DNA of 41,563 bases from contig CALVPA010000077.1 in the NCBI GenBank assembly GCA_944350395.1, forward strand, positions 1 through 41,563, written 5' to 3'. The stretch comes from an uncultured Bacilli bacterium (GTDB lineage Bacteria; Bacillota_I; Bacilli_A; RF39; UBA660). The position numbers and the translations under genes are program-made. This document shows, one piece after another, positions 32,653 to 40,465 of the stretch; within the stretch, counting starts at the first letter, position 1, and the number at the start of each line of letters is the position of its first letter. The notes under the pieces are model-generated. The model ran no database searches. It was given only the letters and a program-made list of their open reading frames with translations, and was not told the DNA's origin.

Positions 32653-33357
32653 CAAATTACTGTTCGTGATAAAATTATACACGTATTCTCGATAAGCTTT
32701 AAATTCGATAGTATCATCGATTACTTTGTATTCGTAGTTCTTCTCTTTAAATAAGATTTCCAGCATATAATTTGTAAAATAGGGATTTCTTATTAAGACA
32801 GGGCCTACAAAATTCATTCCAAAGAAATTGTTGTGACGAAAGTTATCTGAAAACTTAAACATGCGTTCGTCATTATGAATAATGTTGCAACTGCAGTTTT
32901 TAAAGCCTACGATATTTCTTCCTTTATCTTCGGATAATTCATCGAATTCGTAGAATAAGTCGCTAACTAATCTTCTATTTTCTTCTCTAGCTTGATAGTC
33001 AAATATTCCGAGAGTGTTTACCGATGAACCATTTTGACACTTAATCTTTTTACCAAATAGTTCCATAGCATTTCCCGTAGCTAAGAACATCTTACCGTTT
33101 TCAACTGCTTTTTTGATGTCTTCTTTATAATTGATGAGATCTTCTAAAACAATCTTTTGATTTTCTTCTGAACCTTCTCCGATATAATAAAAATCGTATT
33201 TTTCAAAGTCTATTTTATCGCCAATCGTTAAAAAGTGTATCTCGGCTAGGACACCCTGTTTTTCGATAAATCTTTTGAGTGCCTTCACGTTACCAGATTC
33301 TCCGTATAGATTCATTAAATCGTAATATAAATGTGCTATCTTAATTATTTTCTTCAT
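32647..33357 (-). CDS. gatD: GatD-like CobQ-type glutamine amidotransferase lacking its catalytic Cys and His
   Basis: This 236-aa protein aligns with GatD, the glutaminase partner of MurT in lipid II amidation: HLYYDLMNLYGESGNV at the start, FYYIGEGSEENQ, then LGIFDYQAREENRRLV, NIVGFKNC and VGPVLIRNPYFTNYML. The nucleophile elbow, normally ICGGYQ with Cys, reads LATGNAMELFG (Gly in place of Cys). The LHGP histidine is Val (NFVGP). The segment after GFKN also lacks the usual Gly-Gly-Arg. So the glutaminase should be dead unless it works very differently. It overlaps murT by 17 nt with GGAG 7 nt before the ATG. Confidence 0.88.
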   Translation of the reverse strand: MKKIIKIAHLYYDLMNLYGESGNVKALKRFIEKQGVLAEIHFLTIGDKIDFEKYDFYYIGEGSEENQKIVLEDLINYKEDIKKAVENGKMFLATGNAMELFGKKIKCQNGSSVNTLGIFDYQAREENRRLVSDLFYEFDELSEDKGRNIVGFKNCSCNIIHNDERMFKFSDNFRHNNFFGMNFVGPVLIRNPYFTNYMLEILFKEKNYEYKVIDDTIEFKAYREYVYNFITNSNLD

Positions 33358-34690
33358 GGATTTTCTCCTTTAACATTTTAGTAATTATCTCGGTCATGTC
33401 GAAACATACCATCGTAAATATTTTCCCTTTGCTATCTTTTTCGACCATATCGATAAGTTCATCTAAGTTTTCTACTAAAACTATTTTTTCTTTATCTATA
33501 TCGGCATAATCTAATCTCGTTGCCACGTCATATTTAAATCTTCCAATACAAAATATTTTATCTATATTTTCATCTTTTAATAATTCGAAATTTACATCCC
33601 ATAGCCAAGACAGATCGTTGTATTTATATCTTCTGCTGACGTTTTCAAATCCCATGATTACGGTCTTTTTGCCGTCTTGATTTTTAATGTAGTTTAAAGA
33701 TTGCAAGTAACTTAGAGCATTTTCATTTTTTGATTCGATAAGTTCTACTGGTCTACCATCTAGTTCGTATGTTTTCATTCTCTTACTTTGCATGACGTCT
33801 ACGTTTATAGCTTTTTCGATTTCTTGTTCACTTAATCCGATTGTACGAGCAAGGGCATAAGAAGCTAAAGTATAGTAGACAGCAAAGAAAACTTTTTTAT
33901 TCAGTTTAAATTCTATTCCATTTATTTTGAATACCGCTTTACTTAAATCTATGTCTTCTGCTTGATAGTCAGGTTTACCTCTATCGAAATCGCATTTAGG
34001 ACATTCATAAGAGCCTAAGTGTCCATAATGATAATACTCGTATTTTAGTTTCGTGTGGCATTTAGGACAATACGCAAAATCGACTGCATAAGTAGGTGTA
34101 GTAGTGCTCGAATATTTAGTCTTGTCAATTCCATATGTCGTAACTGGACCACTATGACTCATCCTTGCACGGTTTAAAAGAGGATCATCTATATTTAATA
34201 TTAAATGCACATTCTTATCTACACTTTCCATTATTTTATCGTATATTATTTCGGGATGAATATTTCTTGCGGGTTGATCTCTCGTTATATTTGTTATTAC
34301 CATGTGCGTTATGATTCCCTTTTTAAAAGTGCTAGATATATATCTCTCATCCATTTCTAAAAGTAAAATGTCGGCATCGACTATGTGAGTAAAACTGTTA
34401 GTATTATTTAAAACGAGTGTAACTATTGCGTTTTTTATGTTACTTCCGCTTTTATTCCATAACACTTTTTTACCGCTATTTTCTAATATGTGTGCGAGCA
34501 TACTCACAGTAGATCCTTTGCCACTTGAACCCGTTACGACAACTACATACTTCGGATATTTTATATTATCTAAAGCATTTTTATCGAATCTGTTGACACA
34601 CTCTCCTGGAAAAACAGTGCCGTTTCTTCTAAACAGTTTGCATGCAAGTGTGGCTAACTTGCAAATCCATATACTAAATGTCGTTTTCAT
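33341..34690 (-). CDS. murT: MurT-like lipid II isoglutaminyl synthase ligase subunit
   Basis: This 449-aa Mur-ligase-like protein has a P-loop VTGSSGKGSTVSML, ITRDQPARNIHPE (where MurT usually has RDQLDR), the MurT zinc ribbon in the middle domain (CPKCHTKLKY and YECPKCDFDRG) and the C-terminal NDLSWLWDVNFELL with its conserved Asp. MurT with GatD converts the D-Glu of lipid II to D-isoglutamine. The usual KNP-type segment reads ESKNENALSYLQ, so the substrate-site loop has diverged. The start is ATG 34690 with GGTGA upstream. An extended -10 TGGTATAAT (34714-34706) precedes it. Confidence 0.9.
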   Translation of the reverse strand: MKTTFSIWICKLATLACKLFRRNGTVFPGECVNRFDKNALDNIKYPKYVVVVTGSSGKGSTVSMLAHILENSGKKVLWNKSGSNIKNAIVTLVLNNTNSFTHIVDADILLLEMDERYISSTFKKGIITHMVITNITRDQPARNIHPEIIYDKIMESVDKNVHLILNIDDPLLNRARMSHSGPVTTYGIDKTKYSSTTTPTYAVDFAYCPKCHTKLKYEYYHYGHLGSYECPKCDFDRGKPDYQAEDIDLSKAVFKINGIEFKLNKKVFFAVYYTLASYALARTIGLSEQEIEKAINVDVMQSKRMKTYELDGRPVELIESKNENALSYLQSLNYIKNQDGKKTVIMGFENVSRRYKYNDLSWLWDVNFELLKDENIDKIFCIGRFKYDVATRLDYADIDKEKIVLVENLDELIDMVEKDSKGKIFTMVCFDMTEIITKMLKEKIHEENN

Positions 34691-34807
34691 AAAATCACCG
34701 CCCTCATTATACCATTAAGCGCTTTAAAATACTAGATTATGAGAAAAATAACATCTGTATCTGTAAAATAATATTAGAGAGTAAAGAGTTTTGGGTAGGG
34801 AAAATGT

Positions 34808-34836
34808 TTGACAAACAAATATGGGTAGTTTAAAAT
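34808..34836 (+). promoter_or_regulatory. recA promoter
   Basis: TTGACA (34808-34813), a 17-nt spacer and TAAAAT (34831-34836). I see no Bacillus-type LexA box (CGAAC-N4-GTTCG) around it. Confidence 0.8.
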
Positions 34837-34857
34837 TAAAATTATATGGGAGGTATT

Positions 34858-35904
34858 ATGAAAAAAGAAACTGCTACAGGTAAAGATAAAACTTTAGAAG
34901 AAGTAATGGCCGAGATTGAAAAACAATTTGGAAAAGGTGCCATTATGAAACTGGGAAGCGAAGAACATATCGCAGTAGAAGCAACTCCTACTGGGTCAAT
35001 CGGTCTAGACATTGCACTCGGTGTAGGCGGTTATCCTAAGGGAAGGATAATAGAAATATTTGGACCTGAATCGAGTGGTAAAACCACTTTTGCACTAGAA
35101 GCGATTGCTGAATGTCAAAAAAAGGGTGGAAGAGCTGCATTTATCGATGCAGAACACGCATTAGATCCAGTTTATAGTAAAAACCTTGGAGTTAATATAG
35201 ACGAACTATTACTCAGCCAACCGGATACTGGTGAACAAGCGTTAGAAATTGTGGAAGCATTAGTTAGAAGTGAAGCTGTAAACTTAATCGTCATCGATTC
35301 GGTTGCTGCACTCGTTCCTCAAGCGGAGATAGAAGGGGAGATGGGAGACTCTCACGTAGGGCTTCAAGCAAGACTTATGTCTCAAGCTTTGAGAAAACTT
35401 TCAGGTACTATTAATAAAACTAAGACTACAGCTATTTTTATTAACCAACTTCGTGAAAAGGTAGGAGTATTATTCGGAAATCCTGAAACTACTCCTGGTG
35501 GTAGAGCATTAAAATTCTACTCTTCAGTTCGCTTAGACATTAGAAGAGGAGAACAGATTAAAAATGGAGATCAAGTTATCGGTAATAAGACTAATATAAA
35601 AGTTGTGAAAAACAAAGTTGCACCTCCATTTAAAACTGTTACTGTAGACATAATGTATGGCCAAGGAATATCTAAAGAAGGAGAATTACTCGATATCGGT
35701 TCTGATATAGGAGTTCTAGAAAAAAGTGGAGCATGGTATGCTTACAAGGGTGAAAAAATCGGTCAAGGAAAAGAAAATGCAAAAATTTTTTTGAAAGAAC
35801 ATCCAGAAGTTGCAAGTGAAATCGAAGAAAAAATAAAAGAGCATTACGGCATAGAAGTCGATAAAAATAAAAAAGATAAGAAAAATGTTAAGAAAGAAGT
35901 CTAA
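34858..35904 (+). CDS. recA: Recombinase RecA
   Basis: This 348-aa protein forms filaments on single-stranded DNA for strand exchange. It has [14 protein letters not shown] near the start, Walker [30 protein letters not shown], the L2 loop region ([17 protein letters not shown]) and a Lys/Glu-rich C-terminal tail of about 20 residues. The start is ATG 34858, 5 nt after GGGAGGT; ATG 34846 overlaps that site. It is monocistronic with its own promoter. Confidence 0.98.
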   Translation: MKKETATGKDKTLEEVMAEIEKQFGKGAIMKLGSEEHIAVEATPTGSIGLDIALGVGGYPKGRIIEIFGPESSGKTTFALEAIAECQKKGGRAAFIDAEHALDPVYSKNLGVNIDELLLSQPDTGEQALEIVEALVRSEAVNLIVIDSVAALVPQAEIEGEMGDSHVGLQARLMSQALRKLSGTINKTKTTAIFINQLREKVGVLFGNPETTPGGRALKFYSSVRLDIRRGEQIKNGDQVIGNKTNIKVVKNKVAPPFKTVTVDIMYGQGISKEGELLDIGSDIGVLEKSGAWYAYKGEKIGQGKENAKIFLKEHPEVASEIEEKIKEHYGIEVDKNKKDKKNVKKEV

Positions 35905-35921
35905 ACAAATGGGCTTTTTTT
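35897..35921 (+). terminator. Weak recA terminator
   Basis: AAGTCT (35897-35902) can pair with GGGCTT (35911-35916) with two G-T wobbles; a T-tract follows. Confidence 0.4.
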
Positions 35922-35937
35922 AGTTATTTCATTTTCC

Positions 35938-35966
35938 TTGATTTATAACCTAAAATAAATTATAAT
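35938..35966 (+). promoter_or_regulatory. rny promoter
   Basis: TTGATT (35938-35943), a 17-nt spacer and TATAAT (35961-35966). Confidence 0.75.
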
Positions 35967-36016
35967 TGAAGTGTAGATAATTAATCTATAGCGTCAAATA
36001 TGAGGAGGAATATAAT

Positions 36017-37570
36017 ATGGAATTTAATGCAACATCCATATTGTTTCTTATCATTGGATTAGTCGCTGGTGTCATAGGAATGGTTATAGTCATCTCTATA
36101 ACGGGCTTCGGAGTAGGAAAAAAGGCGGAGAAACTTATTTCTGATGCAAAAAAAGAAGCAGATAGACACAAAAGAGATACACTTTTGGAATTAAAGGAAG
36201 AATCTCACAAATTAAAGTTAGAAACAGATAAGGAAATAAAAGAGAAAAAAAGCGAACTTTTAAATACCGAATCGCGTTTGTTAGATAGGGAAAAATCTTT
36301 AGATAAAAGAGAAGAATTATTGCAAAAGCGCGATAACGCTTTGGAAGATAGAAATAACAATTTAACTTTAATGCAGACAAAAATCCAAGAAAAAGAAGCA
36401 AATTTGGATGTGTTACTGAAAAAAGAAATGGAAAAATTAGAGAGTATATCGAAATTTTCCAAGGAAAAAGCACGCTCTTTGATATTAGAGAGAGTTGAAA
36501 GCGATATGGCTGATGAAATTTCTAGTATGATAAGAGATAGAGAAGCAGAAGCAAAATTGGAAGTCGACAAAAAGGCGAAAACTTTGTTAGTCGAGACTAT
36601 GCAAAAATATGCAAATGACGTAACTACCGAACAGACGGTTACGACTATAAATTTACCTAGCGATGAGATGAAGGGTAGATTAATAGGTCGCGAAGGCCGA
36701 AACATTAGAACGATAGAGGCCGTTACAGGAGTGGATTTAATAATAGATGATACCCCAGAGGCAATCGTCATATCTTCATTCGATCCATTTAGAAGAGAGA
36801 TTGCTCGAATAACTATCGAGACTCTCATAAACGATGGCAGAATCCATCCCGGAAGAATAGAAGAAGTTTATGATAAAGTTTGTAAAGATATGAACGCTCG
36901 CGTTTTAGAGATTGGAAATGAAACTATAAACGATTTAGGACTTACTAAATTTGATCCTGAACTCGTTATGCTCATCGGTAAATTACACTTTAGAACCAGT
37001 TATGGTCAAAATGCTTTGACTCACTCTATTGAGGTAGCAAGACTATGTGGGCTTATGGCGAGCGAACTTGGTGAAAATACAACTCTTGCAAAAAGAGCTG
37101 GATTGCTTCATGACATTGGAAAATCGATAGATTTTGAAATTGAAGGAAGTCATGTCGACATAGGTGCTACTATTGCTAAAAAGTATCGCGAAGATGCTAT
37201 TGTAATAAATGCAATAATGTCACACCATGGAGATACAGAACCAACGAGTATAATTTCTTGGCTTGTGCAAGTTGCAGACACTTTGAGTGCAGCTAGACCT
37301 GGAGCTAGAAACGACTCTTTAGAGAATTATATTCAAAGACTCGAAAAACTCGAATCTATAGGAAACGAAATTAAAGGTGTAGATAAATCATATGCACTTC
37401 AAGCAGGTAGAGAACTTAGAGTTATGGTAAGACCTGAAGAAGTAGACGATAAAACTAGTTTCAAAATTGCTCGTGAATTAAAGCAAAAGATCGAGGACGA
37501 ACTCCAATATCCAGGTACAATTAAGATTACTGTGATAAGAGAAACTCGTGCACAAGAAGAGGCCAAATAA
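36017..37570 (+). CDS. rny: Ribonuclease Y
   Basis: This 517-aa membrane-bound endoribonuclease starts mRNA decay. An N-terminal transmembrane helix (about residues 6-27) is followed by a long charged coiled coil (about 30-190), a KH domain (MKGRLIGREGRNIRTIEAVTG) and an HD domain (AGLLHDIGKSIDFE, then SHHGD). The C-terminal LRVMVRPEEVDD and YPGTIKITVIRE complete the family pattern. GAGGAGG precedes the ATG. It sits between recA and dnaB with its own promoter and terminator. Confidence 0.97.
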   Translation: MEFNATSILFLIIGLVAGVIGMVIVISITGFGVGKKAEKLISDAKKEADRHKRDTLLELKEESHKLKLETDKEIKEKKSELLNTESRLLDREKSLDKREELLQKRDNALEDRNNNLTLMQTKIQEKEANLDVLLKKEMEKLESISKFSKEKARSLILERVESDMADEISSMIRDREAEAKLEVDKKAKTLLVETMQKYANDVTTEQTVTTINLPSDEMKGRLIGREGRNIRTIEAVTGVDLIIDDTPEAIVISSFDPFRREIARITIETLINDGRIHPGRIEEVYDKVCKDMNARVLEIGNETINDLGLTKFDPELVMLIGKLHFRTSYGQNALTHSIEVARLCGLMASELGENTTLAKRAGLLHDIGKSIDFEIEGSHVDIGATIAKKYREDAIVINAIMSHHGDTEPTSIISWLVQVADTLSAARPGARNDSLENYIQRLEKLESIGNEIKGVDKSYALQAGRELRVMVRPEEVDDKTSFKIARELKQKIEDELQYPGTIKITVIRETRAQEEAK

Positions 37571-37580
37571 GAGGCCTTTT
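37556..37580 (+). terminator. rny terminator overlapping the stop codon
   Basis: GAAGAGGCC (37556-37564) can pair with GGCCTTTTTT (from about 37573) through a GGCC core and A-T/G-T pairs; six T follow the core. Confidence 0.65.
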
Positions 37581-37583
37581 TTA

Positions 37584-37612
37584 TTGTAATTTTAACTTTT
37601 TTAATATAAAAT
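37584..37612 (+). promoter_or_regulatory. dnaB-dnaI promoter
   Basis: TTGTAA (37584-37589, directly after the rny terminator), a 17-nt spacer and TAAAAT (37607-37612). The long ribosome-binding site AGGTGGTGAG follows 7 nt later. Confidence 0.65.
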
Positions 37613-37632
37613 ATAGCTTAGGTGGTGAGTTT

Positions 37633-38925
37633 ATGGAAGCAAAGACAATTTTACCTGCAGATACTTATACTGTCGTAAATAGAACTATACTCACCGATTT
37701 TGATAGAAAGACACTCATAAACTTATATGAACCAATTATAGGAGTTAATGGGGTTAGTCTATACTTTACACTTTGGCAAGACCTAGAGAGAAGTCTAGGC
37801 AATCCTACTAAATACAATCACCATCATCTTATGAGCGTTTTAAAATTGGGATTAAAACCCGTAACGGATGCTAGAAGGACATTAGAATCGATGGGTTTAC
37901 TTCGTACATTTTTTAAGCCTGGCGATACTAATGATTACTTGTATGAACTTTATAGTCCTTTATCTCCTAATGAATTTTTTAACCATCCGATATTCAATAT
38001 AGTTCTATATAACAATATAGGTTCTAGTGAGTACGATGCATTGGTCAAATATTATAAAAAGCAGCCGAGTACTCCTAAAGATTATGAAGAGATAACGACG
38101 ACACTCGATTTTAATTATAAATCTGTGAGCATGGCAAGTGCGATAAATGAAGTAGATACTGAAAAAACGGAAAGCTTAGGTCCTAATGTCGATAAAGAGT
38201 ATGTCGATTTCGATTTGCTCCTAAGTTCGCTACCTAAAAACCTCATAAGTGAAAGAGCGTTCAATAAACGTACGAGAAATCTCATAAATGCCCTTTCGTT
38301 CGTATACGATTTAGATACACTAAAGATGAGCGAGTTACTGAGAACAGTAATCAATGAAAATGGCGTTATCGACAAAGAAAAACTTCGTTTAAACGCAAGA
38401 AAATATTATCAGTTTAACAACAGTGGCTCTCTTCCAACACTTATATACAGAACTCAACCAGAACACCTAAAAACTCCAGAAGGCGATATGTCTAACCGCG
38501 GTAAGATGATTTATATATTCGAAAATACGAGCCCTTATGATTTTTTGAGGAGCAAATATCATGGTAGTGAGCCTACAAACAGAGATTTAAAACTTTTAGA
38601 ATATTTAGCAGTCGATTTAGAGTTAAATCCGAGTGTTATCAATGTATTGATCGATTATGTTTTGAAAAGCAATAACAATAAACTAACACAAGCATATGTC
38701 GAGGCAATCGCAGGACAGTGGAAGAGGATGAACATCAAAACAGCAGATGAGGCGATGCGTACTGCTGAAAAGGAACATAAAAAGAATAAAGCTAAAGTAT
38801 TCACGACTAATAATACAAAAAAAGAAGCACCAACTCCAATTTGGTTTAATGAAACTCAAGAAGTAAAAGAGATAAGTGAAGAAGATAAAAAAGAATTAGA
38901 GACAATGTTAAAAGAATTTAGGTGA
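37633..38925 (+). CDS. dnaB: Replication initiation and membrane attachment protein DnaB (DnaD-like)
   Basis: This 430-aa primosome protein resembles B. subtilis DnaB, not the helicase of the same name in E. coli. N-terminal winged-helix sequences (LINLYEPIIGVNGVSLYFTLW, ARRTLESMGLLRTFF) and a DnaD-like C-terminal domain (LNPSVINVLIDYVLKSNNNKL, then YVEAIAGQWKRMNI) are present, with a charged tail. With DnaI it loads the replicative helicase at oriC and at restart sites. The stop codon overlaps the AGGTGA site of dnaI. Confidence 0.93.
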   Translation: MEAKTILPADTYTVVNRTILTDFDRKTLINLYEPIIGVNGVSLYFTLWQDLERSLGNPTKYNHHHLMSVLKLGLKPVTDARRTLESMGLLRTFFKPGDTNDYLYELYSPLSPNEFFNHPIFNIVLYNNIGSSEYDALVKYYKKQPSTPKDYEEITTTLDFNYKSVSMASAINEVDTEKTESLGPNVDKEYVDFDLLLSSLPKNLISERAFNKRTRNLINALSFVYDLDTLKMSELLRTVINENGVIDKEKLRLNARKYYQFNNSGSLPTLIYRTQPEHLKTPEGDMSNRGKMIYIFENTSPYDFLRSKYHGSEPTNRDLKLLEYLAVDLELNPSVINVLIDYVLKSNNNKLTQAYVEAIAGQWKRMNIKTADEAMRTAEKEHKKNKAKVFTTNNTKKEAPTPIWFNETQEVKEISEEDKKELETMLKEFR

Positions 38926-38930
38926 TTTAA

Positions 38931-39833
38931 GTGGCAGTTGAAGCACAGAAATTAGTACAAAAATGCGATTATGGTTTATTAAAGAAAAAATATGAAGAAG
39001 CGATTAAAGATGAAAACTTTAAAAAACTTGTATCTAAGATAGATTTACCAGAGAAAGAACTCATGAAACACACTAGTTCGTTAGAGGAGTCCACTCAGGA
39101 ACTTAAAAACTGCTCTAATTGTAAGAACATGGCTTTCTGTAAAAACAAGATTAAAGGTTTTGTCTACTATCCTGTAAAAGATACAAATAGACTTAGATTC
39201 GACTATATTGCATGTAAAAAAATGAAAAAAGAACTCAAAGAAAAGGAATATTCTTGTAATTATTATGATATTCCAGAGGCCATAAGGAAAGCTAGTATGA
39301 AAGATATTGCCTTAGATGACGCAAAGAGAATAAGCGCAATTAAATGGCTCAAAAATTTTTACGACAACTATGAAAGTAATCCTCACCAAAAAGGATTATA
39401 TCTCCATGGATCATTCGGTTCTGGTAAGACTTATCTAGTCTGTGCGATGTTAAATGAACTTGCGAAAAAGAAAGTGGATATTACAATCGTATATTATCCA
39501 GAACTACTTAGAAGTCTAAAAGAAGCATTTGAAACTGATTTTTCTAGTAGAATAGACAAAATAAAAAAAGTCAGCATCTTATTTTTAGATGATATCGGTG
39601 CAGAATCTGTGACTCCCTGGGCGAGAGATGAAATACTTGGGACAATTCTTCAGTATAGGATGGATTCAGCGCTTCCAACATTTTTTACATCTAATCTAAA
39701 TATCGATGAATTAGAAGCTCACTTGAGCTCAACTAAAAGTGGAGTAGAGAGAGTTAAAGCTAGAAGAATTATAGAACGCATAAAACAGCTGACTGATAAC
39801 ATAGAACTTATAAGCAAAAATCGTCGCAATTGA
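38931..39833 (+). CDS. dnaI: Primosomal helicase loader DnaI
   Basis: This 300-aa AAA+ helicase loader has an N-terminal zinc-binding part (CSNCKNMAFC and later IACKK) followed by an ATPase with Walker A GSFGSGKTYL and Walker B ILFLDDIGAE. The sensor FTSNLNIDEL and arginine-finger region ARRIIERI are present. It starts with GTG 38931, 5 nt after the dnaB stop, with AGGTGA overlapping that stop, so the two are co-translated. Confidence 0.96.
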   Translation: MAVEAQKLVQKCDYGLLKKKYEEAIKDENFKKLVSKIDLPEKELMKHTSSLEESTQELKNCSNCKNMAFCKNKIKGFVYYPVKDTNRLRFDYIACKKMKKELKEKEYSCNYYDIPEAIRKASMKDIALDDAKRISAIKWLKNFYDNYESNPHQKGLYLHGSFGSGKTYLVCAMLNELAKKKVDITIVYYPELLRSLKEAFETDFSSRIDKIKKVSILFLDDIGAESVTPWARDEILGTILQYRMDSALPTFFTSNLNIDELEAHLSSTKSGVERVKARRIIERIKQLTDNIELISKNRRN

Positions 39834-39843
39834 CGTTTTTTTG
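39816..39843 (+). terminator. dnaI terminator (short stem)
   Basis: CGTC (39822-39825) and GACG (39832-39835) form a short stem flanked by A5 and T7. The stem is weak but ideally placed. Confidence 0.5.
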
Positions 39844-39873
39844 TTGCAAATAGTCTTATTCTAGTGATATAAT
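39844..39873 (+). promoter_or_regulatory. rpsU promoter
   Basis: TTGCAA (39844-39849), an 18-nt spacer and TATAAT (39868-39873). GGAGGGA lies before the ATG. Confidence 0.78.
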
Positions 39874-39905
39874 CTTATTAGTCTTAAAGGAAGGAGGGAT
39901 TATTG

Positions 39906-40091
39906 ATGACAAAAGTAGTGGTAACTAATGGTAATGTAGATGGAGCTTTAAAGAAATTTAAAGTTAAAGTCGCACGTAGCGGTGTCCCTTCTGAACTAAA
40001 AAAACACAAGTGCTATACTAAGCCTGGTGTAAAAAGACGTGAAGAAAAGAAAGAACAAATTAGAAACGCTCGCAAAAAGAGAAGAGACTAA
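39906..40091 (+). CDS. rpsU: 30S ribosomal protein S21
   Basis: This 61-aa very basic protein sits near the 16S 3' end and the anti-Shine-Dalgarno region. Its sequence, with GALKKFKVKVARSGV followed by KHKCYTKPGVKRREEKK, is typical. I use ATG 39906; a TTG at 39903 is in frame but less likely. GGAGGGA is 6 nt upstream. It is monocistronic with its own promoter and terminator. Confidence 0.96.
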   Translation: MTKVVVTNGNVDGALKKFKVKVARSGVPSELKKHKCYTKPGVKRREEKKEQIRNARKKRRD

Positions 40092-40093
40092 AT

Positions 40094-40119
40094 AAAACCT
40101 TCTAATTGAAGGTTTTTTT
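40094..40119. terminator. Terminator after rpsU, shared with the convergent small gene
   Basis: AAAACCTTC (40094-40102) and GAAGGTTTT (40108-40116) form a 9-bp stem with a 5-nt loop, then T. On the minus strand the tail is TTTTATT, weaker. Confidence 0.82.
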
Positions 40120-40415
40120 CATGCTAATTCGATATCATAAATATCTCTTATTGGTATTAGTCTTTGAGATTTTGTTACTAAATTATTGGCGGTTTTACCA
40201 ATTATAGTGTATTTTTCCTCTCTATTTTCAAAAGTGATAATGCAATCGATGGAATAAACGTTTCCATCACTTTTAAATATTTTATTTATTTTTTCTAAGA
40301 CTAAATTAGAATTTTTAGTCTTTTTTTCGTCTTCGAGTTTACCATAATTGAAACTTCTATTGTTGTTTAACTCTTTATTAATCGGATTAGCAAAAACTCT
40401 TGGTAAATCTTTCAA
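40119..40415 (-). CDS. Small protein of unknown function, TTG start
   Basis: This 98-aa protein starts at TTG 40415, where GGGAGG lies 9 nt upstream; no ATG fits, and the open frame further upstream has no ribosome-binding site. The N-terminal 45 residues are polar and likely disordered (Asn, Lys and Glu rich). Residues about 55-98 look like a small beta domain (VYSIDCIITFENREEKYTII, then LIPIRDIYDIE). I do not recognise the family. It converges on rpsU and diverges from the SEDS gene, with which it shares an intergenic promoter region. Confidence 0.62.
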   Translation of the reverse strand: MKDLPRVFANPINKELNNNRSFNYGKLEDEKKTKNSNLVLEKINKIFKSDGNVYSIDCIITFENREEKYTIIGKTANNLVTKSQRLIPIRDIYDIELA

Positions 40416-40465
40416 TTTTAAAGTCCTCCCATAATAAATGTATGATTTTTGCCAATAATAAGAAT

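Noticed and set aside
36135..36828. Long minus-strand ORFs inside rny
   Set aside because: They are low-complexity Ser/Leu/Phe-rich shadows of the coiled-coil coding strand, without ribosome-binding sites or family features.
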